A stretch of DNA of 28,476 bases from an uncultured Actinomycetes bacterium (GTDB taxonomy: Bacteria; Actinomycetota; Thermoleophilia; Solirubrobacterales; 70-9), in assembly GCA_946479725.1 (NCBI GenBank), contig CAMLHB010000007.1:1-28476 (forward strand), written 5' to 3'. Below are positions 14,761 to 21,638 of this stretch, in pieces. The notes under the pieces were generated by a model. The model made no database searches. It was not told the DNA's origin and worked only from the letters and a program-made list of their open reading frames with translations. Each line of letters starts with the position of its first letter. The first letter of the stretch is position 1. The translations under genes and the position numbers were made by a program.

Positions 14761-15897
14761 ATGCAACTGACGAAACCGATCACTCTCTCGAAGCCCTCGC
14801 TCGGCTCGCTCGGCGCCCTGCGCCGCGGCAAGAAGAGCGGCAGCCTCGCCGGCCTCAGCATCGAGGCCGGCAGCGTCGCCGTCGCCGGGGTCGCCGTCAA
14901 CGGCAGCACCCAGCTGACCGCCTCGGCGGTACAGCCCCTGCAGCCCGGCGTCTTCCACGAGGGCGAGGTGATCGACCCCAGCGGTCTCACCGCGGCCGTC
15001 AAGCAGCTCTACTCCCGACACAAGTTGCCGAAACAGGTGCGACTGGGGATCGGCAACCAGCGGGTGATCGTCCGCACCCTGCGACTGCCGCTGATCGAGG
15101 ACCCGAAGGAGATGGAGGCGGCGATCCGCTTCCAGGCCCAGGAGCACATCCCGATGCCGCTCGACCAGGCGGTGCTCCAGCACCAGGTGGTCGGCGGTGT
15201 TCCCGCCGACGAGGGCGCCGCCCCCCAGGTCGACGTCGTCGTCGTCGCCGCTCGTCGCGAGATGGTCGCCTCCTTCCTCGAGCCACTGCGCCGTGCGGGG
15301 GTCGAGCCCGCCGGAATCGACCTCTCCGCCTTCGGGATGATCCGGGCCCTGGCGCCGCTGGTAGCGCAGCCGACCCCGGCCGAAGGCGGCACCCCGGCCC
15401 CCCAGGAGTCGATCCTCTACTGCAACGTCGGCGACGTGTTGAACCTGGCGGTCGCCCGCGGCCGCTCGTGCCTCTTCACCCGCGTCTCCGGGACCGGGAT
15501 GGAGGCGATCGTCGCCCGCCTCTCGACCGAGCGCGCCCTCAGCCCCGAACACGCCGAGCAGTGGCTGCTCTACGTCGGGCTGGAGACCCCGCCCGCCGAA
15601 ATCCAGGGCGACCCCGAGACGGTCGCCGCCGTTCGTCGGGCGAACGAAGAGGGCGTCGCCGCCATGGTCGACGAGCTTCGCCTCTCCCTCGATTACTACC
15701 GTGCCCTCGAGAGCGCCGTCCCAGTTTCCCGCGTCGTTCTCTGCGGAACTGGCAGCGCCATCGCCGGCCTCGCCCCAGCGATGGAAGAGCAGGTCGGCCT
15801 GCCGATCTCGGCGCCGCGTCCGGCGGCGCTGAGCGGTTTCGACGAGGCCACCGCGGCTCGGCTGGTCCTGCCGATGGGCCTGGGGCTGGAGAGCTGA
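14761..15897 (+). CDS. pilM: Type IV pilus platform protein PilM
   Basis: A 378-aa actin-like (FtsA/MreB-fold) cytoplasmic protein that binds the N-terminus of PilN and links the motor to the membrane platform. Visible family features: the phosphate-1-like strand LAGLSIEAGSVAVAGVAVNG near the N-terminus, VRLGIGNQRVIVRTLRLP, the conserved segment AAIRFQAQEHIPMPLDQAV, and later LSLDYYRALE and VVLCGTGSAIAGLAPAMEEQ (adenosine-loop region). The frame extends to a TTG at 14704, but that codon lies inside the proposed promoter, so ATG 14761 is preferred. It is followed 3 bp later by pilN in the usual M-N-O order. Confidence 0.9.
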   Translation: MQLTKPITLSKPSLGSLGALRRGKKSGSLAGLSIEAGSVAVAGVAVNGSTQLTASAVQPLQPGVFHEGEVIDPSGLTAAVKQLYSRHKLPKQVRLGIGNQRVIVRTLRLPLIEDPKEMEAAIRFQAQEHIPMPLDQAVLQHQVVGGVPADEGAAPQVDVVVVAARREMVASFLEPLRRAGVEPAGIDLSAFGMIRALAPLVAQPTPAEGGTPAPQESILYCNVGDVLNLAVARGRSCLFTRVSGTGMEAIVARLSTERALSPEHAEQWLLYVGLETPPAEIQGDPETVAAVRRANEEGVAAMVDELRLSLDYYRALESAVPVSRVVLCGTGSAIAGLAPAMEEQVGLPISAPRPAALSGFDEATAARLVLPMGLGLES

Positions 15898-15900
15898 GGC

Positions 15901-16662
15901 ATGCGCCCGATCGATCTGACTCCCTCGGAGATGCGCCAGGGCGCCCGCGCCCCGATGCGCACCGGCCCGATCCCCTACATCCTCGTCGGCGCCCTCGTCG
16001 CCGTCCTTGCCGGCGTCGCCCTGCTTGTCACGACCGGTAATCAGGTCACCGAAAAGGAAGGCGAGGTGGCGCAGCTGACGCGCGAAGACGCGGCCGCCCG
16101 GCAGGAGGCGCGGCGGCTGGCGCCCTACGTGCAGTTCCAGTCGCTGCACGAAGATCGCCTGGCGACGGTCTCCAGTCTCGCCGACAGCCGCTTCGACTGG
16201 GAACGCGTGGTCCGCGAACTCTCCCTGGTTCTCCCGGACGACGTCTGGCTGACGGAACTCAACGCCTCGGCTTCGGCTGAAGCCGAAGGTGGCAACAGCG
16301 GCCTTCGAAGCTCGATCGTCGGGCCGGCGATGGAACTCGAAGGCTGCGCCCATGGCCAGGAGTCGGTCGCCCGCTTCGTCACCGTGCTGAAGGACATCGA
16401 CGGTGTCACCCGCGTCGCCGTCGCCTCCTCGGAATTGCCTTCCAAGGGCGAAGGAGAAGCATCGTCGGAAGGTGGCGAATCCGAAGGCGGCAGCGAATGC
16501 CGGACCCGCAAGTACATCGCCAAATTCGACATCGTCGTCGCCTTCGACGCCGCCCCTGTCCCGATCACCGCCGAAGGCGAAGGCGAAGCTCCGGCGACGG
16601 CAGCCGAAAACGCGGAAACGACTTCCACCGAAGCCGAATCGAGCGAAAGCGAAGAAGGATGA
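15901..16662 (+). CDS. pilN: Type IV pilus platform protein PilN
   Basis: A 253-aa bitopic membrane protein. The short cytoplasmic N-terminus MRPIDLTPSEMR resembles the conserved (I/V)NLLP-type motif that docks into PilM. One transmembrane segment follows (~24-46, IPYILVGALVAVLAGVALLV), then a coiled-coil (NQVTEKEGEVAQLTREDAAA). The ferredoxin-like domain follows with the family segment WERVVRELSLVLPDDVWLTE, and later VARFVTVLKDIDGVTRVAVA. The C-terminal ~55 residues are an acidic low-complexity tail (Glu, Ala, Ser, Thr), unusual for PilN. The stop overlaps the pilO start (ATGA). Confidence 0.9.
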   Translation: MRPIDLTPSEMRQGARAPMRTGPIPYILVGALVAVLAGVALLVTTGNQVTEKEGEVAQLTREDAAARQEARRLAPYVQFQSLHEDRLATVSSLADSRFDWERVVRELSLVLPDDVWLTELNASASAEAEGGNSGLRSSIVGPAMELEGCAHGQESVARFVTVLKDIDGVTRVAVASSELPSKGEGEASSEGGESEGGSECRTRKYIAKFDIVVAFDAAPVPITAEGEGEAPATAAENAETTSTEAESSESEEG

Positions 16663-17423
16663 GCCAGAGCAACCGCATCATCGTCGCCATGCTCGCCGTC
16701 GTCGTCCTCGCGGTCGGCTTCTGGATGCTGCTTCTCAGTCCGAAGAAGGAAGAAGTCAGCAAGCTCGACAAGCAGGTCGTCAAACAGGAACAGCTGCTCT
16801 CGGCCCACCAGGCCGAAATACAGAGTGGCCTCGCCGCCCAGAAGGCGTTTCCAAGTTCCTACCGCGATCTCGTCGTCCTTGGCAAGGCCGCGCCCGCCGA
16901 CGACGACACCGCCTCCCTGATCGTGCAGCTGAGTCGCATCGCTCGCCACTCGGGGGTGCGGTTCGAGACCTTCATCCTCAACCCCGCCAGCGGCGGCGAA
17001 TCGGAGACGCCCGAACCGGTCGCCCCTCCCGCACCGGGCGAACCCGCGTCGTTCATCCCGCCGACCGAGGTCGCCGCCTCGACGATGCCGATCGGCGCCT
17101 CGATCGGACCGGCCGGGCTGGCGGTGATGCCTTACACGCTCACCTTCAAAGGCAACTTCTTCAACGTCGCCGACTTCATCCATGGCCTCGACTCGCTCGT
17201 GCAGTCGAACAACGAAGAAGTCGAGGTGACGGGCCGGTTGGTCACGATCAACGGCTTCAAGCTTTCGGAAGACCCGAGCAAGAAATTCCCGGCCCTGCAA
17301 GCCGAATTCACGGTCACCACCTTCCTCGTCCCGCCCGAACAGGGAGTCACCGCGGGAGCCAGCCCGACCAGCCCTGAACCTTCGACCACCCAGGTATCGA
17401 CGACTACCGGAGGCACGCCGTGA
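16659..17423 (+). CDS. pilO: Type IV pilus platform protein PilO
   Basis: A 254-aa bitopic membrane protein from ATG 16659, which overlaps the pilN stop. A transmembrane segment lies near residues 7-27 (IIVAMLAVVVLAVGFWMLLL), followed by a coiled-coil (KKEEVSKLDKQVVKQEQLLS). The ferredoxin-like domain contains the typical LIVQLSRIARHSGVRFETF and LTFKGNFFNVADFIHGLDSL stretches. It pairs with PilN to form the platform around PilC. A Pro-rich insertion (about 110-140) and a Ser/Thr/Pro tail are variable. The start of the next gene (GTG 17420) overlaps its stop. Confidence 0.9.
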   Translation: MSQSNRIIVAMLAVVVLAVGFWMLLLSPKKEEVSKLDKQVVKQEQLLSAHQAEIQSGLAAQKAFPSSYRDLVVLGKAAPADDDTASLIVQLSRIARHSGVRFETFILNPASGGESETPEPVAPPAPGEPASFIPPTEVAASTMPIGASIGPAGLAVMPYTLTFKGNFFNVADFIHGLDSLVQSNNEEVEVTGRLVTINGFKLSEDPSKKFPALQAEFTVTTFLVPPEQGVTAGASPTSPEPSTTQVSTTTGGTP

Positions 17424-18253
17424 AGCGGATCGGCCCAGAGCTGAAGTTGCCGAAGTTCAAGGGCGGCCAGACGAAGGTCCCACCCTTCCTCGCGGACCTC
17501 TATTACGACATTCGCGACCGCCGGCTGCTGCCGGTGATCCTGCTGATCCTGGTCGCGATCGTCGCCGCTCCTGTCCTGCTCAAGGACGAAGCCGAAGAAC
17601 CGGCGCCGCCCCCGCCGCCGGCCACCAACCCCGGCCTCGCGCAGACCTCCGCCAAGACCCTCACGGTTGTCAAGTCCTCGCCCGGGTTGCGCGACTACAA
17701 GGAGCGGCTGCGCCACCAGCAGCCCTCGAACCCGTTCAAGCAGCACTACACCGGCCCGGTGCTGAAGGGTTCGGAACTGAACGAAAGCACCGCCACCACG
17801 ACGACCACGACCGAAACCTCGGAAGAAACTTCCTCGGGCGGCTCCGGTACCCCGGCGAGCGGCGGATCGAACGTCGCCCCCGGTCAGCTCACCCTCTTCA
17901 CCTTTGCCGTCAACGTGCGGATCGTCAAGGCGACGACCAAGCCCGACGGAACGGTGGAACAGTCCAAGCCCGAAGACCGCGAAAAGGTCATCGCCCCGGC
18001 GCCGCTGCCCGGAGCCAAGGTTCCCGTCGTCACCTACATGGGCATGGGCAGCAAGGAACACCTGCCGCTCTTCCTGGTCTCCGAAGACGTCTCCTCGGTC
18101 TTCGGCGAAGGCAAATGCGTCTCCGGGACCGGCACCTGCCAGCTGATCGAACTCGAACCGGGCCAGCCGGAGATCTTCGAATACGGCGAAAACCACGTTC
18201 GCTACAAGATCAACGTCCTCAAGGTCGTCCCGGTCGTCACCGGCAAATACTGA
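17420..18253 (+). CDS. Membrane-anchored protein in PilP position of the pilMNO operon, function unknown
   Basis: A 277-aa protein from a GTG that overlaps the pilO stop. A ~35-residue cytoplasmic N-terminus is followed by a transmembrane segment (LLPVILLILVAIVAAPVLL, about 36-54), a Pro/Glu linker, a Thr/Ser/Gly-rich region (~120-150) and a beta-rich C-terminal domain (LTLFTFAVNVRIVKATT ... VPVVTYMGMGSKEHLPLFLV ... CVSGTGTCQLIELEPGQ). It occupies the place of PilP, the PilNO partner, and the topology fits. I see no sequence signature that proves PilP homology, and with no secretin here its partner would differ. It is the last gene of the operon. Confidence 0.78.
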   Translation: MKRIGPELKLPKFKGGQTKVPPFLADLYYDIRDRRLLPVILLILVAIVAAPVLLKDEAEEPAPPPPPATNPGLAQTSAKTLTVVKSSPGLRDYKERLRHQQPSNPFKQHYTGPVLKGSELNESTATTTTTTETSEETSSGGSGTPASGGSNVAPGQLTLFTFAVNVRIVKATTKPDGTVEQSKPEDREKVIAPAPLPGAKVPVVTYMGMGSKEHLPLFLVSEDVSSVFGEGKCVSGTGTCQLIELEPGQPEIFEYGENHVRYKINVLKVVPVVTGKY

Positions 18254-18269
18254 TCCCAGCAGGGTTTCC

Positions 18270-18296
18270 CCATGGCTTCAGTAAATGAAGCCATGG
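18270..18296. promoter_or_regulatory. 11-bp perfect inverted repeat, candidate operator of the HxlR-type regulator
   Basis: CCATGGCTTCA (18270-18280) and TGAAGCCATGG (18286-18296) are perfect inverted repeats around GTAAA. A -10-like TACACT (18300-18305) follows at once, so the repeat covers the -35/spacer region. That is the expected place for an autorepressor of the HxlR family. Confidence 0.55.
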
Positions 18297-18346
18297 CGCT
18301 ACACTTGATGAAGCGAGATCGGTTGATCGCCCGTCTCCCTTTGATC

Positions 18347-18706
18347 ATGAGCGCCGAGAGCAACTCCACCTGCCCTGTCTGCAGGACCGCTGAAGTCGTT
18401 TGCGGAAAGTGGACGCTGCTGCTGATCCGCGACCTCGCCGAGGGCAGCGCCCGCTTCTGCGAGCTCGAGCGCTCGCTCGAGGGGATCAGCCCCCGCACCC
18501 TCTCCCTGCGGCTCCGGGCCCTGGAGGAGGAGGGCGTCGTCGAGCGCCACACCTATCCTGAGGTCCCGCCCCGGGTCGAGTACGCGCTGACCGCCAAGGG
18601 CAAGGCCCTGGTCCCGCTGGTCGAGGACATGCGCAGCTACGGCATGCGCTGGCTGCTCGGCGACGCGGCCGACGTGGCTGGCGGGCGTCAGCCTGCTCAC
18701 GCGTAA
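18347..18706 (+). CDS. HxlR-family winged-helix transcriptional regulator
   Basis: A 119-aa protein from ATG 18347. The frame stays open to an ATG at 18272, but that one lies inside the inverted repeat and before the -10-like TACACT, so the shorter form is preferred. The family pattern is complete: CPVCRTAEVVCGKWTLLLIRD, then FCELERSLEGISPRTLSLRLRALEEEGVVERH (recognition helix and wing), VEYALTAKGKALVPLVEDM. HxlR proteins are dimeric repressors or activators, often sensing redox or electrophile stress through cysteines. Here cysteines are present near the N-terminus (CPVC) and before the recognition helix. The adjacent ATPase gene at 18790 or the regulator itself is the likely target; the pilus operon upstream ends at 18253. 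Confidence 0.9.
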   Translation: MSAESNSTCPVCRTAEVVCGKWTLLLIRDLAEGSARFCELERSLEGISPRTLSLRLRALEEEGVVERHTYPEVPPRVEYALTAKGKALVPLVEDMRSYGMRWLLGDAADVAGGRQPAHA

Positions 18707-18740
18707 CGGCGCCGACCTCCCGCTGCAAGTGCCCCTGCTG

Positions 18741-18769
18741 TTCGCAGTAGTTGGGGTATGTCTTATTAA
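18741..18769 (+). promoter_or_regulatory. Candidate promoter of the ATPase gene at 18790
   Basis: TTCGCA (18741-18746) and TATTAA (18764-18769) are separated by 17 bp and each match the sigma-70 consensus at 4/6, in a locally AT-rich stretch. The perfect 14-bp palindrome AAAGGCATGCCTTT (18784-18797) spans the ATG and could be a regulator site or affect start codon access. Confidence 0.4.
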
Positions 18770-18789
18770 GATGTGCCTTAATTAAAGGC

Positions 18790-20211
18790 ATGCCTTTCTT
18801 CAACCGTAAAGACGAGCTCGCGGCTCTCTCGGAGCGGCTGCAGTCGAGCCGCGGCGAGTACTTCGTCCTCTATGGCCGCCGCCGGGTTGGCAAGAGCGAG
18901 CTGTTGCGGCATTTCGGAGAGGGCTGCCGCCAGTTCTATTTCGAGGCAAGCTCCGGCGGTCGGCGGGATCAGCTTGAGGATCTCGGGGCCGAGCTCGCTC
19001 GCTTCAGCGGCCGCGCCATCTATGCCGAGCAGCCTCTTGGCAGTTGGCGGGCGGCCTTTGCCGCTCTTTCCGAACTGCTGGGAGAGGGACAGACGATGAT
19101 CGTGCTCGACGAGTTCCAGTTCATTGCTCGGCAGGAGCCGGAGATCGGGTCGCTGCTCAACCGGTTCGTCAGCCAGGAGGCCGAGAATCCCGACCTCTTC
19201 CTGTGCCTGTCGGGCTCGGACATCAGTTTCTTCGAGCGGGAGGTGGTCGGGTACGGGGCGACCACCTACGGGCGCCGCACCGGCTCACTTCGTCTGCTGC
19301 CGTTCCCCTGGCGCGAGATCGGCGCCTTCGCGCCCGGCTGGGGCGTCGAGGACAGGATCAGGGCCTGGGCGGTGTTCGGTGGCATTCCCTATTACCTGAA
19401 AGAGATTGATCCGGAGAAGCCGCTCTCGGAGGCGATCCGACGTGCCGTTCTCTACCCCGATGGGCTGCTGCGGGAAGAGCCCCGTTTCCTGCTCTCTCAG
19501 GAGAGTCGGCTGCGCGAGCAGGCCACCTACATGTCATGCCTGCGGGCCATCGCCGGCGGCGATACCCGACTCAACGAGATCGCCCAGCGCGTCGGCCGCT
19601 CCGCTCCTGACACCCGCGGCTTCCTCGAAACGCTCGAGGACATGGGTCTGGTCGAGCGGCGCTACCCCGTGGTCCAGGCTTCGAGCAGGAAAGTCATCTA
19701 CGCCATCGTCGATCCCTTCCTCCGCTTTTGGTTTCGCTTCGTCGCTCCGCGCGAAAGTCGCCTTGGGACCCGCGGCGACGCCGACCGCTATCTGGAGGAG
19801 TCGGTCATGCCGCAAATAGACAGGTTCGTCTCCGAGGAGGCCTTCGAGCGGGTCTGCCAGGTCTGGCTCGGGGAGGAGGCAGGTGCCGCCGAGGTCGGAT
19901 GGTGGTGGGGGCCGATCCGTCGCCGCGAGAACGGACAGCTTCGAAGCCGTACCTACGAGGCCGACGCGGTCGCCGTCGACGCCGAGGGGCGGGTGATGGC
20001 CATGGGGTCGTGCAAGTGGCCCGAGGCCGATAACGACAAGCACGAGCACGACGCCGGGGAGCTCGACAAGCTGGAGACGATCAGGGAAAAGCTCGACGCG
20101 CCTGATGCCGCGCTCTACTTCTTCGACCGAGCCGGCTTCTCGCCGCGCCTGCAGGAGTTGGCGTCCGAGCGTGACGACGTCCACCTGGTGCTGGCAAGCG
20201 AACTGGCCTAG
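18790..20211 (+). CDS. P-loop ATPase with C-terminal DUF234-like nuclease-fold domain
   Basis: A 473-aa protein of the 'archaeal ATPase' type. The family start (MPFFNRKDELAAL) fixes the ATG at 18790. Walker A is GRRRVGKSELL (~28-37), Walker B MIVLDEFQF (~101-109), and the SGSDISFFE segment serves as the sensor region. A winged-helix part follows (LNEIAQRVGRSAPDTRGFLE ... MGLVERRYP). The C-terminal part contains LRFWFRFV and the pattern YEADAVAV ... MGSCKW (about residue 388 on), which resembles a PD-(D/E)xK nuclease-like core. The cellular role of this family is not established. It ends 8 bp from the convergent ATPase at 20220-21473, which has a similar overall design. Confidence 0.85.
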   Translation: MPFFNRKDELAALSERLQSSRGEYFVLYGRRRVGKSELLRHFGEGCRQFYFEASSGGRRDQLEDLGAELARFSGRAIYAEQPLGSWRAAFAALSELLGEGQTMIVLDEFQFIARQEPEIGSLLNRFVSQEAENPDLFLCLSGSDISFFEREVVGYGATTYGRRTGSLRLLPFPWREIGAFAPGWGVEDRIRAWAVFGGIPYYLKEIDPEKPLSEAIRRAVLYPDGLLREEPRFLLSQESRLREQATYMSCLRAIAGGDTRLNEIAQRVGRSAPDTRGFLETLEDMGLVERRYPVVQASSRKVIYAIVDPFLRFWFRFVAPRESRLGTRGDADRYLEESVMPQIDRFVSEEAFERVCQVWLGEEAGAAEVGWWWGPIRRRENGQLRSRTYEADAVAVDAEGRVMAMGSCKWPEADNDKHEHDAGELDKLETIREKLDAPDAALYFFDRAGFSPRLQELASERDDVHLVLASELA

Positions 20212-20219
20212 CTTCGGCC

Positions 20220-21473
20220 TCAAGGACCGAGGGCGGTGATCGGGATCACCTGGACCCCGTCCTCCCTGCAGTAGCCATAGCCGCTGGCGATGATGACGCC
20301 GAGGGTGGTAGGCTCGCCGCTGCGCCTGGTGTCGACTTCGCGGGCGAACTTGAGCAGGTTCGCCGCGGCCTCCTCGATCGCTTCGGGCGCTCCTAGCTTC
20401 ACCTCGAAGGCCGCCCATCTGCCGCCTGATTCGACGATCGCGTCGATCTCCAATCCCTTGTTGTCGCGGAACTGCCTTACATCGCCCCGATCCGGCTGGG
20501 AGTAGACGCGCAGGTCCCGGACCACCATGGACTCGAAGAGAAAGCCGAGCAGGTTGAGATCGCGCAGGAGGGCGGCGGAATCCACTCCCAGCGCCGCGAC
20601 TGCCAGCGACGGGTCTACGAAGTGCCGCTTGGGGGATTTGCGGAGGATCGAGCGGGAGCGCAGGTGCGGCTCCCATGGCAGTTGGTCCTCGATGACGAAG
20701 AGCCGCTCGAGAGCCGACAGGTAGCTACTGACGGTGTGTTCGTTGAGCGGCGTGCCGCCGTCGGCCGAATCGGCTGCGAGGGTCGTGAGCGCCACGGAGG
20801 TTGCGACATTGCGGGCGAGGCCCCGCAGGAGACGGCGCACCCGCTCGGTGTCCCGGCGTACGGCATCGACACGATTGATGTCGGTGCGGCTGACCTCCTC
20901 CAGGTAGGCGGTGACACTCTCCATGGCCGCTTCGATCGGCATCTCCTGAAGCGCGGGCCAGCCACCGCGAACGATCGCCTGCACCAACTCGGGCAGCTCG
21001 GTGCTGTTGCTCGAACTCGCCCGGCCACCGTCCATCAGGTCATTGAGCGATATCGAGCCATCGCTGAGCCCCGACTCGAACAGCGACATCGGGCGCATGC
21101 GCAGACGGCTGAAGCGGCCGGCGCCGGAGTGACGGGTTATGTCGTCAGGGGGGACCGCGGAGCCGGCGAGGATGAACTGCCCCGGCTCTTGGCGGTCGTC
21201 CACCGCCCGGCGCACGTGATTCCAGATCCTTGGCTCCACCTGCCACTCGTCGATCAAACGGGGTGCATCGCCGGCGAGGATGAGACCGGGATCAAGGGCG
21301 ACCGCCGCACGCGCCCTTTCGTCGACGTCGAGACGCACCTCGCTTGCGGCGACTTGGCGGGCGGTTCGGGTCTTGCCGCAGGCCTTTGGCCCCTCAATCA
21401 AGACGGCACCGCTGCTCTGGAGCCGTTTGCAAAGGATTTCATCAGCTATGCGGGACCGATAGGACCTGCTCAT
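20220..21473 (-). CDS. AAA_14 / DUF4143 family ATPase
   Basis: A 417-aa protein on the minus strand. Walker A is GPKACGKT (28-35) and the Walker B-like strand is RLIDEWQ (~72). The DUF4143 part follows with the family motifs HFVDPSLAVAALG and GFLFESMVVRDLRVYS. Near the C-terminus is GLEIDAIVESGGRWAAFEVK, a PD-(D/E)xK-type pattern (E-D-ExK). These proteins are widespread, often laterally transferred, and of unknown function. The ATG is preceded by TACAAT exactly 7 nt upstream, so the mRNA is probably leaderless. It is convergent with the ATPase at 18790 and divergent from the gene at 21639. Confidence 0.9.
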   Translation of the reverse strand: MSRSYRSRIADEILCKRLQSSGAVLIEGPKACGKTRTARQVAASEVRLDVDERARAAVALDPGLILAGDAPRLIDEWQVEPRIWNHVRRAVDDRQEPGQFILAGSAVPPDDITRHSGAGRFSRLRMRPMSLFESGLSDGSISLNDLMDGGRASSSNSTELPELVQAIVRGGWPALQEMPIEAAMESVTAYLEEVSRTDINRVDAVRRDTERVRRLLRGLARNVATSVALTTLAADSADGGTPLNEHTVSSYLSALERLFVIEDQLPWEPHLRSRSILRKSPKRHFVDPSLAVAALGVDSAALLRDLNLLGFLFESMVVRDLRVYSQPDRGDVRQFRDNKGLEIDAIVESGGRWAAFEVKLGAPEAIEEAAANLLKFAREVDTRRSGEPTTLGVIIASGYGYCREDGVQVIPITALGP

Positions 21474-21480
21474 TAACGGG

Positions 21481-21510
21481 ATTGTAAGAGATTGGGAGAC
21501 GTATTTGTAA
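21481..21510 (-). promoter_or_regulatory. Promoter of the DUF4143 gene, leaderless
   Basis: On the minus strand TACAAT (complement of 21481-21486) matches the -10 consensus at 5/6. TTACAA (complement of 21505-21510) lies 18 bp upstream as a weak -35. The start codon begins 7 nt after the -10. The two sites are parts of a direct repeat, TTGTAAGA on the plus strand (21482-21489 and 21505-21512). Confidence 0.5.
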
Positions 21511-21537
21511 GAAGACCAATAGCGGAAATGTAACTCT

Positions 21538-21543
21538 TATAAG
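21538..21543 (+). promoter_or_regulatory. Possible -10 element for the 545-aa gene
   Basis: TATAAG (5/6 to the -10 consensus) lies in the AT-rich intergenic region, 95 bp before the GTG at 21639. No convincing -35 is seen. The intervening leader contains an inverted repeat, GCTTGCA (21582-21588) and TGCAAGC (21597-21603). Confidence 0.3.
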
Positions 21544-21638
21544 CGCGTGATTGAAAGAGGGCGCAAAATCGATCCAGACTCGCTTGCAATCGATCCTGCA
21601 AGCGCAGGAAGCGCAGGCGCAATCCGGAAGCCTGAGCC

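Noticed and set aside
14722..16353. Minus-strand open frame of 543 codons opposite pilM and pilN
   Set aside because: It is a shadow of pilM/pilN codon usage, rich in D, G, A and H, with no domain.
18272..18346. Longer start (ATG 18272) for the HxlR-type regulator
   Set aside because: The codon lies in one arm of a perfect inverted repeat and upstream of the -10-like element, so it is unlikely to be transcribed.
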